Origin: Spodoptera frugiperda
Taxonomy: Eukaryota > Arthropoda > Insecta > Lepidoptera > Noctuidae
NCBI RefSeq assembly: GCF_023101765.2
Contig: NC_064217.1
Location: 5,270,001 to 5,334,000 of the forward strand
DNA: 64,000 nucleotides
Reading direction: 5' to 3'
The translations under genes and the position numbers were made by a program. Positions 50,288 through 63,900 of this stretch are shown here, piece after piece. Under the pieces are notes generated by a model. It ran no database searches and had not been told where the DNA came from. It was given only the letters and a program-made list of their open reading frames with translations. Within the stretch, counting starts at the first letter, position 1. Every line of letters starts with the position of its first letter.

Positions 50288-53128
50288 TTTAAATTTTTTT
50301 TAGAACTTTCTAACTAAAAGCCAGACAAAATAAAACACCTCATCTTCCCGTAAACATGATAACTGTCAAATTTGACGTTTCGTGAAAATTAAAAAGTTAA
50401 AACTTTTCCATTACAAAAAAAGTTGTTTGAAAAATAAAGCCGATAACACACATTCGACACAAGTACGATAGAGTTGGCGAATCACAAGCGAATGCATAAA
50501 ATTTATTTATGTATTTCATGGCCAGTTGGATAAAAGGATATTGATTGGTTAAATCTTGGTTTTAAGAAGTACTAGTTTTAAATACTGGTACGGTACGTGG
50601 TGGATCCAGATATGAATGTGTGAGACTCTGGCGGCACATGGCGGATTATTATTGGTTTGCTAACTACAGTTGTGTTAATATTTGCCAAATTATTAATAAA
50701 CGTTTATAAAGAGATAATCTTTTGTATTACCTAATCTTAATATATAGTACAGGCAATTATATGCCATATACACCACCACGACCAGATGACAAAAACTTAA
50801 GTCCAGAAATATGTTTATGAATCGTTGCTGGGTGCATAATGATAAAAATTTAAATAAGATCAGCTTAATGTTTAGGTATTTATGGAAAATATCGTTTAAG
50901 CACCCGAAACAAATGTCATAGCCTCACAGCAACATCAGGCCTTTTATACCTCGAAAGGAAGGGCAGAGACATTTAAGCTATTCACCAATGCCCCATATCA
51001 AAAGGCAAGCCGACCCTGCAATTAAAACCAAGTGAGCACTCTATGAACGAGGCCATTGAATAAGTCAAAGCCAAGATCTAACAAGGGTTGAAGATAAAAC
51101 ACAATCAGTTAACTTATATATTCTGTATTATATCTTTATATTATATTCAGTGTTGTACATACATTTAACGATTGAATTCATTAGAAATAAAACACACAGT
51201 ACATGAACAACAATAAACAAAAACGTTTGTTTAATCTGTCAACATAAATAAACTTTTCATGATAGTTTTGAAGAAAGATATTTATTATTTGATACATTTT
51301 GCAGGTACATGAGGATGAATTAACAGTAACTCGTATTAAGATGATGGCCTTTGCAAGTTAACAACTCCACTCAAATCTTTTTCATAACGACATTTTAATG
51401 GCCACCTAACAAAAAAACATACAGTGAATATAACAGATAATCCAACACATATTTCTATTATGCTTTCTTTTAAAATACCTTCCCTTTTCTAAAACTCCCA
51501 ATATTATATGAATTTTCTAGAATCCATAACAACTAACCACACAATCCTGTAATACTCCATAGTACGATAATATAGACTGCACGCCTGCAGCGTTTCATGT
51601 CTACATAATCTAACTCCCATCTACAACAACTTTTCCTGACAAAATCCAAAAAAAAGAGAAAAAAAAAGAAAAAAAAAACATGGCATCTAAAAGCATGAAA
51701 AACCGAATTCTTTGCTTTATGGTTTGCTGTGTTGCAACTGATAAAGAAACAGTGTTATTCAGTGTGCTGCCAATGAATGTGAACTCAGATGAGGACAAAT
51801 ATTAAAACAAAGCTAGAATAATAATATAATAACTTGTAGATACAACCTAGTGCAACATACATGTATAACTCTGCACTAATTAAGAATAAATCTTATATTT
51901 TCTTCCATTACTTCGCTTAAATTTTGCTTATAACATTATGAAATAAAGTCTTCATACACAAACAATAACAACTGTGATTACAAGTAATTAGACATCAAAT
52001 TCTTATCAGTTTAAGTACTATTAAAACCATAAACATTCATAATTCATCTAATGGCACAGATAATAAATATTAGAACTAGCTATGACATACAGACATTGGA
52101 ATTTTTATTCAGAAGAAACATGGATTAAAATCTGCAACACATAAAATATGGAAACAGTGATTTTATTTATTTACTCCGCTGTAATACATTATACCTACTG
52201 ATATATCTTTATTTATTTATTTATAAATATTATATAATTAAATAGGTCCGTATTACGGTACAATCTAAACAAAATAAATACCCAATTCACTCCACAATTA
52301 ATATCTAAATGAAATGCAAAAAAAACGTGCACCTTGCACAACCTAACATAAGTTACTGGACAAATTGGAAACTACTTAAATTATAGTGGTACATAACTTA
52401 CGAAATAGACAAGATAACTACACAATATTAATACGAATACATCAACTAAACTAAAAATTACTGCTTTTGTATTAATTGAACTAAAAGCACATTATTGTGT
52501 AGTGTACATAAAGCTTAGTTAATAATAATTAATAGTACGTCGCTAAATTGGCTAAAGAAGCTCATTATTATTGCACTGAAATGTAGCAAAAGGCGAACAA
52601 ATATTAAGAGTATACGCATCATTGGTATGTTCTACAAGAGAAAGGCAGCAGCATTGCTTGATTTTCCAGACATCTAGTCAACTGCTAAGCATAGGGATTA
52701 TGAGAAATCCCTGCTCATCCTAGGAAGTAGGTCTTTGTTCAGCATTGGACGTTCTCGCAAGGAGACCTATGAGAAGATACAATAAGTAATGATGCCCTAG
52801 ATTAACTACGATTATGTTTGACTAAAATATTTAAGATGTTATAATTTAATATTATTGTTCCATGCATACATTCTTGAATCCAAAAGTATGAATGCGTTGT
52901 CTACATTTCTGTGTTGCACTATGCGTGTTTTCAATATAAATGATAAGCTCGGTGAAACTCTGTGTGCAAACAACCTCTCAATATTTGAACGCGCCTTTAA
53001 ACAAACCCTTTTGCTAAATATACCCACAGGAACAAAAAATACTGGCTGTGCAATATATCGGGTGTTAATTTTAAACGTAATGTTAAATATATCTCTGTCA
53101 TGGCTCTAATATAAGTTTAAATAAATAT
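50288..53128. other. Intergenic: ABCB10 promoter side and ACBD3 3' side
   Basis: No coding gene is supportable. Just upstream of ABCB10, near 50362-50378, lies CTGTCAAATTTGACG, a near-palindrome resembling words in the two divergent promoters. 50915-50985 holds a decayed SINE-B tail in reverse (CCTCACAGCAACATCAGG ... AGGGCAGAGAC). A/G-rich simple sequence lies at 51645-51680 and TTTA repeats at 52185-52225. The region next to 53128 is the ACBD3 3' UTR, whose poly(A) site I could not fix. Confidence 0.5.
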
Positions 53129-56100
53129 TTACTGTGTGTAGTACACTTTGTAGTACAGGGTTTTGGATCGCCATAGACTGTAAGTGTTGTCGAACTTTAA
53201 TAAGTATACTCCTTCGCCGGGGTACGTGTGAGATCCGGCGTATACCTGGAACATGAGATTATTTCATTATTATTTGCTAATAATAAAAAGAAATTTAAAC
53301 GTTCTGTAATTTTTCTAAAGTAGACGAATCACACAAATGTTTTATGTGGTGTCTTTGGGACGGATAGTATACAGTAACAATATTTAAGTAATAAGTCAAA
53401 AATGATGTTGAATCACACAAAAAAATTCCTTATTTCAAAGACTTTAGAACTATTTCGCGATACATACCTCAGTGTGACAATCCCGACGGTATACAGGTAC
53501 TACAAGACTGGTGAGTGGGCGCGTAGAACCGGTGGTTGATTTCTCTACACGCTTTTCGCCACCAAGCTCCAAGTCCGCCCGAGTGCCGTGAATAGTATAC
53601 TCGTGGAAAGAGCCTGAAAGTCATATTATGTGTGACTGTTGGATAATAATAAAAATTGTAACAGTATTGAACCCCAAGGTTGGTAGTCTCGATAATGATT
53701 ACGACAGAAATAGGTCGCTAAGTTAGTAATTAAATTAAGTAATTTATTTTCAACTTTATCTGCAAAATGTCAAGATTCAAAATCTGTTGAAAATTACGAT
53801 GCCGAAAGTACTGTTTTTTTTTCAACAAAATAAGTCCAGTTACCATCTCCAACAGGATATTCGTCGTCATCAGCATCCTCCTCGTCGTCCTCATCGCTCT
53901 CAGCCACGTGAACAGTAACCTCGGTGGTGGGTGACTTGGTCCATTCAAAATATATTCCGAAACCTGGAATGAATACAAAGAAAATTGTAGTTGAGTTACA
54001 TCCTTAAAATGTACGTAATTTAGTTCAAGTTATTTTATTTTATTTTGTTTTTCTTTATTGGGACATAAAATAGTTACACATTCCAGATACAATTAAAAAC
54101 AAAATATAGAAAATAAAAACTAAATGTGTAACCCACACTAATGTCCGCGGAATAATATGTACTAATGGTAATGAGACCAATATAAGGGCATATCTGCCAA
54201 GATACATAATATACTACTGACACGAACGGTGTTTCATTAACTCACCTATGTCGTAGTTATCAGTAGCGAATTCCCAGCAGAGGCACCTGGCCTTAGGGTG
54301 CGTAGGTACTCGTACGGTAATGGTCTCTCCATGACCGACGGTAAGCTTGCCACCACCCTGCTTAGCTGAGCTCTTGAACTTCGCTATATCACCTCGAGTC
54401 CACATGCGAACCTCCTCCACATTGAGGTAACCTTCTGAAAATGTACAGTAAACACTTCAAACAGATCTATTAAATATTTTCAAAATGTGTACACGAATTC
54501 CAACTTTATTGCTTTGTTTTACAAATGAAAATCTACTGAGCTCTAATCTAATCTATTAGCGAAATACGCTCAAAGTAAGTCGGAATAGTCAACTCTCAGC
54601 CCTAATGAAGAACACAAATAGGTGTAGGACAATAAGTTGCTGCCTGATGGACGTAGATGGAACATGTATTTGTATTCTTGTAATGTGTTTTAGACAAAAG
54701 CACACAGGTAGCTCATGACTTCAATTGTCAATTGTTTATACATAATCTTTCTAGAACTAGGTACATAACAACAAAGAATTTCCGCCAACATACATAGTTG
54801 CTGATACTATCAGAAATAGATATCAATTTTAACAATAACTTTAAAGTGTAACGCTAGTAATCTGATTGTTATTTATTAAAGATAAGTGTTTAATTGTTTT
54901 ACAAACTTAAAATCTGATAATAATAATTGCTTATCGTACAGTTTGTCCAATGCATTATGATGCTATGCCTTCGTTGGCATTTATATTTACTTCATTTAAA
55001 AATAAACATAACTCATAAAATCATGCTACTATTCCAAAATATTATTTTGTATCGATTTTCCTTCAAATGATGATCCAAATACCAAAAATATTATAGGAAG
55101 AGTGATAGACATTTTAATTGGTTTTCAATTATAAATACAACAAATTAGTCATAATAATAAACTAGCTTTCCGCCCGCGGCTTCGCACGTGCTTTTATAAG
55201 GTGTTTGAGGGAGAGATCCAAAACTAAAATGGTACGCGATTTTTTTTGTTATACACAAAACAATAACCTACATACCAATTTTTAGCTTTCTGTCTTAAAA
55301 ATCCCGAATGTTTCGTGCAACTTCTACCCCAATTTTAGGAAAGTGGGGAGGATTAGAAAAAGACAAAGAGTAGCCTATGTCACTCTCCATCCCCCCAACT
55401 AACTTCACAAAAAAAGAAGGACAAACAAACAAACAAATACTTTCCCATTTATAATATTAGTATGCAAGTATATATATTAATGTAAAACAGTAGTGCTTTT
55501 TTAAAGTAAATAAATTAAGTCATACCATCATCGTCAGTGTTGTCATCAGCCCTGACCTCTTCAATGTACTCATTGTTGTCCGTCTTCTCTGTGGTCTGCA
55601 TTGATCTGTAATTTATTCAGTCTAGTTGAAATTCAGAATATTTTAACTAAAAACTTTAAATCCTTACTACATATTAAACCAAGGTAATAAAAATAATTCT
55701 GTATTTATTTTCTGAACCAATCAGGTAATTAAGTTAACATTTTAGGAGAAGGAAACAGTTGAGAGGCATAAGAACAGGTTTCACCTATTTAAGATCACTT
55801 GTATTAAAATTGAGTGCAGATTCCATCAGATTGATTAAAAACTACAAACAATAACAAATATAAATTCCAAATCAATTACCTATTTACTATGTTGATATTA
55901 AAACTTTCTTTAATTTTTTCTATTAATCTTAATGCATAAAATAATCATAAACTCTATTTAAAATAACACATCAAATGAAAGCAAATACTCACTTATCAGA
56001 AGGCGAAGCTGGCTGAGCTTCATTCAAATTGAAATCAGTATCAGATTCCTCATTAGTTTTCTCCTTGACATTATTTGTATTGTCATTCTCTTTGTCCTCA

Positions 56101-57306
56101 GCCATGTTTATGTTAGAGTTGGCGAGCCTCTGGTCTACAGCCAACTGCTGTATGTATTGCTGGTAGTGTTTGTCCTGCAGCTGACGGATGAGGATAGCTT
56201 GCTGGTCAAAGTTACCCGGGTACTGTTGTTGAGCATACTGTAGGAACTGTTCATATGTTTGTGCATTGAGAGCATCCTTTATTCTTTGCCTGAAAAGGTT
56301 CAATGAACTTTGTTATTAAGTGCAAGTCGATATTTAAGGTTTTATATTGGTATATTACTTACACTTGCTGCTCTTCTGTAAGCTTATTACTTTGCTGTTT
56401 CTGTTTCTCCAACATTATTCTGTTCTGTAGCTCCAAATGTGCTTTTTCTTCCTCTTCCTTCTTCATCCTATAAACATAAGTCATATTAATATCCGATTAT
56501 AACTATTGGTCTGCAAATAATATTCAAATTAGTTAAACTAACTCTTGCATTTTCTTATCTTCCATATCCTTTTGTATTGCCTCCAAATATGGTTTGAAAA
56601 GTGGGCAAAGCCTGTAACAAATGGAGAGATAGTTGAATAGAAAATTGACCACCACATAGTTGGAAACAACAAAAGCAATAATTAAGTCTTACCTGTCTAA
56701 TGTGTGGACAAAACCAGCCATTGCCTGAACCTGAGACATCTGCCCCAATGCCTGCCATGCTGCTCTCCTATCTCGTCCAATAACATCTAAAACTCCTAAT
56801 GGGGAAGCGGAATTCACATCCAAAGGCCCATGAGATGTTTGCTGGGTGTATGCAACCAGTTTCAATCTATCTTCATAGCTTAAGTGTAAAGCTTTGCCTT
56901 CCTTATCTACAAATGTTATACAAATTCAGTCACAAACAATGCAACACGTAAATACTAGGAAGTGCTGCTTTATATCAATAAAAAATAATGAGCACTTAAA
57001 AACAGCGAACAATCAGATAAGTCGTAATTATTTCAAAATGACGATATAGACGGAACTGAAAAGATTTTTAGATGTCTTGTACATTTTAATCAGAAAATAA
57101 ACTTTAGTATTGTTATAACAATCCTGGTTTAAATAACTAGAGAAATATTCAAGAAAATTACCTTTGTAAAACGCTAGTCCGTGTTTGTACACATCTTTCA
57201 AAGGCATTCCCCATTTTCTTTCTTCACTTTCCACGATACCTTGATCGGTTTCTAAGCGGACCTTTTCAGGGTTCACTTTGTAATTATTTTCCACTTTGCT
57301 AGCCAT
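53129..57306 (-). CDS. ACBD3: ACBD3/GCP60, Golgi acyl-CoA-binding-domain and GOLD protein
   Basis: A Golgi scaffold that binds giantin through its GOLD domain and recruits PI4-kinase beta. Ten exons in transcript order: 57162-57306, 56693-56906, 56543-56611, 56363-56467, 55993-56289, 55526-55605, 54246-54434, 53844-53963, 53613 down to 53468, 53129-53245; 493 residues, all phases consistent (human 528). Residues ~30-125 form the ACBP fold (KWGMPLKDVYKHGLAFYK, LKLVAYTQQTSHGPLD, AAWQALGQMS). A charged coiled coil (KKEEEEKAHLELQNRIMLEK) and a Gln-rich helical region (QYAQQQYPGNFDQQ) follow. The GOLD domain fills ~304-493, with an acidic loop (SDEDDEEDADDDE) and the end YKVYYTQ. It is head to head with NPRL3. 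Confidence 0.96.
55163..55465 (+). repeat. LINE-tail-like dispersed repeat
   Basis: Begins ACTAGCTTTCCGCCCGCGGC then TTCGCACGTG, the common lepidopteran tail start. It ends ACAAACAAACAAACAAATAC followed by CATTTATAATATTAGTATG. It lies in the ACBD3 intron 54435-55525. A weak related piece is at 32575-32720. Confidence 0.65.
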
Positions 57307-57937
57307 TTTTTTCTAAAATATAGATTTTCGCAAAGCAAATTCCAAATTGTATCGTCTACTTTTGACAAATGATTTGTCTTATTTTATTTTTAATTTTAAG
57401 ACTGAATCAGGTCTTTTCAGACAATATCTTTTTTACTAAACACTTTGAAAGACGTTTTCGTATAAATCAATATTATGAATAAGAAATTATCTATTACTAT
57501 TTAACATCCATCTTAACCTGAACTAAAACGGTTAAATAAAAATATTAAGTAAATGATTTTAATTTGTAGTTGGAAATGCCATGTCGAAGTCACAATCAGT
57601 CAGTCAGCAATTATGCGTATAAAGGAAAATTTCAATAACTGACAGTGACAAAATTACTAGTTGACATTTGCATCACACATACGTCAAATATTGCGTGTTT
57701 TTCTAGTCTCGCTTGTTCAATTCGCAGAAATAAGAATAAAAATAGTGTCCAATTTGTGTACAGTCGTGTCAAAATTTGTAATAAAACTGTATTACGTGCG
57801 TGATCATAGCAGAACAATGTGTGATAAATTGCTTGAGTGTAATTTTAATTCGAATACTTTGTTGCAATATCCTTCCATAATCACCTTGTTTACTCCATGC
57901 TCTGTAATTTAGTTACATTTGCTTTCCTTTTGTTATC
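57307..57937. promoter_or_regulatory. Divergent ACBD3/NPRL3 promoter region
   Basis: 631 bp between opposing start codons. Around 57636-57690 there are several TGACA/TGTCA words (CTGACAGTGACA, GTTGACATTTGC, ACGTCAAAT), similar to those between Grx5 and PPP4R2. No TATA box is obvious and no repeat was recognised. Confidence 0.5.
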
Positions 57938-60900
57938 ATGGAAGTGAATCCTTTGAACATATTTTTCGTGAAATCTGACAGTAAGGGTGACAGGTTGCTG
58001 TTCAGATATCCTTACACAACAGAGAACAAGGATGAAAGTAAACAGAAAAAATATGGTCGACACAATCCTTACGCCATTAATTCTACAGAGGACTTGTTAC
58101 AGAACCCTCAATCGCAAACGTCAAATATTTGTAAAGGTTAGTACTAATAGGTCACGATTATTTGACCGTCAATACTCATTCTAATAAGTAATCATTTTTG
58201 TATACACTTTGCATATCAATATCTATAGATAAAGAATGTACCTAGCCCAAGAGCAAATGAATATAAATCAATGTTTATGTATGTAGATATAGATACCTAC
58301 CTAATAACATGCAACAATACATAGTATGATAATGCAGTTTGTGCAGTTATAGCAAATGTTAACTCTATGCTGCACTGTACCATATCTAGCATTGTTTTCA
58401 TTAACTAATATGTGGAATTCACATGGTTAATCAACAAATATGTAGTTACCGTTTTATTACTGGTAAAGATTCTTTATTGGAATGATAATTCCAATGAGAT
58501 TAGAGTAAACAATACATTTATTGTCTTGTCTCTTCAACATGCATGATTAACTAATGTTTTGTCCTTTCTTTTTTACCTTTGTACCTGACTTTGTGTATGT
58601 TTATAAAAAGAAAGTCTGTATATCTATTATATAAAAATAAGTCGGGTTTTCCTTCCTGACGCTATAACTCGAGAACGCACGATTCGATTTCCACAGTTTT
58701 ACATTCGTTGAAAAGGTCTCGGGCTCCGTGAGGTTTATAGCTAAGAAAATTCAGAAAAAAAATTAAGAGAAAAGCAGGAAAACAGGGTAAATCATTGGTG
58801 GCGAAATGGAGTTCGCCGGGTTTGCTAGTGTGTACATAAATTTATGTTGCCCATGCATTGATTTATTTTATACTTAACCCATCTTCATTCTTATACACCA
58901 ATATCTATGCATAACTCAGTATGTTTGCAAGAGTTCAGACATGTAATAGGTTAAAGACTAATTACTATTCTAGGTAGTCCATAAACTTTGTTACTATAGA
59001 TAGTAGTATATTGTATTATTTATTTAGTTATATAGAAAGCTTATTGATCACAATACATTTTACAATAACATAAAATAGACAATGACATTTTCTAATCACA
59101 AGCTTCCACATGTATTTCTAATATTAAAATAGCAACACATTTTCTGCATTGACCTTGACCAACCATAAAATTATAAATGTATTTCTTTTTAAATTTCAGG
59201 TCAGCTAAGTGGTTTTACAGATGAAATGTTATCAACCTTGTTTGCTGTAAAAGCTGAGCTTTGTAATAGAAAGTTTGAGTTAAAAGTAAATGATGTGAGG
59301 TTTGTGGGACATCCTACTCTACTGCCATACAGGACCAACAAGGATGATACGGCCACTATGATCCTTATTAACATTGTCTTTGCACTGCAGGCTTCTGCAA
59401 GTCATTCTGTTGGTAAGTTTTCCTGATGTACTATTTATGTTTTAGTTCTTATGACACTGATTCTTTTATGGTATTTACCTTATAGATATAGACTTGTTGA
59501 GTTATATGGTTTAGTATATGCCCAGCCACCACACCAACTGTGCAGTCAAATCTAGCAATGAGCATAATAGCCTAGCAATGAGGCTAATAGTCTAGCAATG
59601 AAGCAGGTAGAAGCAATGGACTGTTACAGACTGTTGCTGACAGTTGAAAATGTTGATAATAAGATTATATTATTAAATCTAGATTTGTTACTCAATGTAA
59701 AGTATGGTTATTCATCCTAATCTGGTTATCTAGTCTATCTTGCAGTACCAATACCGAAAACTGATTTAAATAGAGTATTCTCAGCAATAAAATGTGTTTT
59801 TCTTTCAGTAAAATGTTACTATGATTTGAGTAAAAGACTGGGAAAAGCACTGAGACATGAAGAAAAGAGGTGTTCATATTTGACTGAAGAAATGAAAATA
59901 ATGGTAACAATTATTAATAAAATTCTTCACTTATACTTGCACAAATATAGCGTAATTTATTGCATGTATTCTGTAATCTTTCAAAGCATATTACTATTCT
60001 AACAAAAATATTGAAAAAGCATGACATGATAAAATAAACTTAACAGAACATAATGTTTTTTTTTTCATAAAATATGTTGACAGAATTACTGCATACATGC
60101 ATATGTCGCTGCACGCCTGTCTCTCATTGGCGTATGCAGAGGCAATGGGAATTACGTCACATCTCTCATTCCTTCCACATTCAGCAATCATTTCATCCAC
60201 GATCATCAAAAGAGGGTATTTTATGGCCCTTTTTTAATACATACTTCATCATCCGGGCATCTACAGCAACCTCTGCAGTCTTTATTATATAATTCTTTTG
60301 CAAAGTTGCTTTATTATTGCATGCTAATAATCATGGCATGATATCAATCAATCAATGCTATTGTTTACTTAACCAATCACAAATTTATAGTTCATGCTAG
60401 TAGTAGTAAGTCAAATTCCATTATAAAACTAATTATACCTTTAAATACTCTTTCAGTTAGCAGCTCATGATGAAGTGTCAGTTTTGGATAGCGAAATGAA
60501 GAGTGACAATGATGAAGATGAGGATAATCTCCGTCATTCAGTCAGTTCAGCGACGTACAGTAGTGAGAATGGGGCTGATAACACTCCGAAGTCAGCGTTC
60601 CATCTCATACTGCAACGGAGCTCGCTGGCTAGGTCCATGAAGTCTGTGTTTGAAGAACTTAGTAGTACTGGTAAGTATAGGGTAGTGTTTATATTGAGAT
60701 GCATGAAAAAATGAAATGGTTCACACTTTTTAAATCAGGGCTATAAACTGTACCTAATAATTTACAATATTAGCTTTGCGTTGTAGGTACTACTTGTATG
60801 TGTACATGAGAATAATCTCCATCTAAAAATACTGTAATGTAATTATCTGCAATCACATAAAAAGCTGTAGTTAGGTTTAGTGTTGATCAAAAATTATCTT

Positions 60901-63900
60901 ATAGTGTTATGTGTTAAGGTTCAAAGTTGTTTGCAATATTTAAATATGTATAATGTTATTCTAAAATGCACAGGTTTATTATAATTAGTTAACATGTGGT
61001 ATGCTGCATAGTTTAATAATTGCATAAATTAAACATAGTATGCGGTAATTGCATTCTTAGGGCGGCTTGCGCAACATTTGGTCTAAACAGAATTTAGTTA
61101 AATGTGTTTATCTTGGTAAATATGTTTAACCTAAATACAATTAAAAATCTCTTGCACATGTCGGTATGGATGGTAATTTAACTAATCATATTTAGAGAGT
61201 CGGTAATGCAGTTTCTTGCGTTCCTTTTTACACTTTCGTGCGTTGTAGATTTGACTTAGAGCAAAATTGTTGCATTTTTTAAAACAAAAATGCGTAATAT
61301 GGACCGACGAACTTTCAACTGACACATCAAGTCAACCGAGCTGTCACACATTGTGCTGTTGTGATTTGTGAATTGTTCTCGTGGTATTTTTTATTGATTA
61401 ATAATTATTTTAGTTGAGTCATAATTACCATGGCAAAAAAAGTGTTTCTTCTAGGGCCCGGGGCCTAATTTTACAAAAGAAGAACTGATAATACTGCTTG
61501 CAGCGATGGAACCATACAGCCATATTATTGAGTGCAAAAAGACTGACCAAATAAAACAGAGTGAAAAGCAAAATGACTAGGTCAAAATAGCTATTATTTA
61601 TTGAATATCCATTAATAAAAGTACATTTCCTTACTTGTTGCTAGTTTTTATTTATTACTATTTATTGAATATCCATTAATACATACATATCGTCACGCCT
61701 TTAAGCCACACATTATGTTTACACCCAATTTTCACAATTTATGTTGTAAGTCCCATATAATGTGTGGTGAGCCTATTGCCTTATACCGGGCACATGTCCA
61801 GACTCCGTGCTACTACTGAGAAACTTTCGAAAAACCGAAAAAGCCCAGTAATACTTTGCTCGACCCGGGAGTCGCACTTGCAACCACTCGGCCAACGAGG
61901 CAGTCCATATCCATTAATAAAAGTACATTTCCTTACTTGTTGCTGGTTTTTAAATGTTATGGGGCTATTTGCTGTAACAAAAATATAGTGGTTTCTTTCG
62001 TTAGACGAAACCTGAAGAATTTGTGGTCCGAATACATTCCAAATAAGTCTGCTCTCTCAAACAATTCCCTCGGTCTATTAATATATTCTATAATCTTCTC
62101 ATCGTCGTCAGAATACAATTCCCACAAATCCATCTTACAAACTTCCTACCGACCTCTTTACAATCTTTTATAAAATAATAGTAAAATGTCTATAACCTAC
62201 ATAAATATGATGACGCGTGATTGGTACTAAACGTATTTAGCGAAGCTAAATAGCCATCTTTGGGTATTTAACTTTGACAGTTCGTTAAACGTGATTAGTG
62301 CCTAAATTTTTGTTGTGCAAGACGCTAAATGTAATTAGCAGACTAAATGCGTTTACGTCACTCTTAAACTGTATTTAGCGACGATGCGCAAGCCGCCCTT
62401 AATTTCTTATAGATGATTCATAGTTTCATACTATAAAATTAAAAATACGTTTTATGTTATGTATAAATATTTAGTATTTACTTTCATACTTTCTTGATTC
62501 GTATTCCTTCATGCGTAGATAATACTATTTATTAACTATTGCGTTTTTAAACTATCGCTGATAACACGAATAGATACCCTATTGATTTAATTTGTTTCCA
62601 ATACATATTATTTGCATGTCGTGATAGTTGCTATACTATAGGTAGCGATAGATAGCTATGTAGGTATTGATTTTGAGCCGTTTTGTTTGGAATCAAGATT
62701 AGACCCCCTATTATATGGGTCTCATGGTTGTTACATTAATATTGAATATGGGAACCTACTATTAGTATGGTGTTGGGGACAAACGACCAAGCGGATTATC
62801 CGATGGTAAGCGATCAGCGCCGCCCATAAACGCCAGAGGAGTCACAAATCCGTTACCGGCCTTTTATCTAAGAAAGTGTATTCTTCTTTTACGTTATGTA
62901 AATCCATATACATAATACTGCACTCATACAAGTGTTATAATAAGATTATTTCTTAATTCGCAGGTATAGTCCAATGTCGGATAAACAAGTGGGTGTTATT
63001 GTCCTTCTGTTTGCCACACAAAGCTCATCAGATACACAATCGAGGACTTATCATTGAACCAGAAACAATAGACAAATGTTTACAGAAACTACGGCCTTAT
63101 CACGGTATATTACTTATGGTAAGTTGTTTTGCGAAATAGTAGTATTAAAATGTAAATGAAAAACTGTAATATCCTAACTTCTAAGAGTTAAAACATTTTC
63201 TTGCGTGTTCTTGAGTCGGAACGCTACTTTAGTGTTTTACAGCAACAAGGGCCGTCAAAATTAAAAATAAATTTTATATTAGTCTTGTAGTTTTACATAA
63301 CGAATAACAGTTTGATTCACTAACAAAATGGTCATTGACCCTGCTACTTTTGAAAGGAACTATCTGTTTCGTTTTGAAAGTTATTACTAATTTTATGTTT
63401 CCAGGTGAACCCAAATGAGCTGCTAGGTTCAATACCTCTGGACAGCAGCTCGGCTCTACTAAGACTGATAAAACTATACAGCCCATTGAAAAGCTTGCAG
63501 ACTCTCGCTATTGAAGCTGACCTGACATTGAAACAGGTAGTTACATGTGCATTTGTAATTTAACTCTTATGTATTTCGTTTTAAAGACCATATTACGATA
63601 ACCTGGATGACTTAATCTTAATGTCTGTATATTAAGATTCTGTATGTTTCGGTCGATTATGTTTTTATCTTTGTCTTTGTCTATAATATAAAAATAAGTC
63701 GGGTTTTCCTTCCTGACGCTATAACTCTAGAACGCACGAACCGATTTCCACAGTTTTGCTTTCATTGGAAAGGTATCGGGCTCCGTTAGGTTTATAGCAG
63801 AGAAAATTTAGGAAAAAATTAAGAGTAAAGCCCATCTGGTGGCGAAACGGAGTTTGCCAGGGTTTGCTAGTTAAAGTGTAATATTTTAATTTCAACTTTG

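Larger units (their letters stand above)
61060..62398. mobile_element. PIF/Harbinger DNA transposon remnant, with nested SINE
   Basis: A 14-bp perfect terminal inverted repeat GGGCGGCTTGCGCA marks both ends (61060-61073 and, inverted, 62385-62398). A 3-bp TTA duplication flanks it (61057-61059, 62399-62401), the size and sequence usual for PIF/Harbinger. Inside are degenerate pieces of both Harbinger proteins in opposite orientation (separate entries). Subterminal words such as CTAAATGCGTTTAC, CTAAATGTAATTAGC and CTAAACGTATTTAGC repeat near the right end and could be transposase-binding sites. It sits in the NPRL3 intron 60671-62963, and a SINE interrupts it. Confidence 0.85.
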
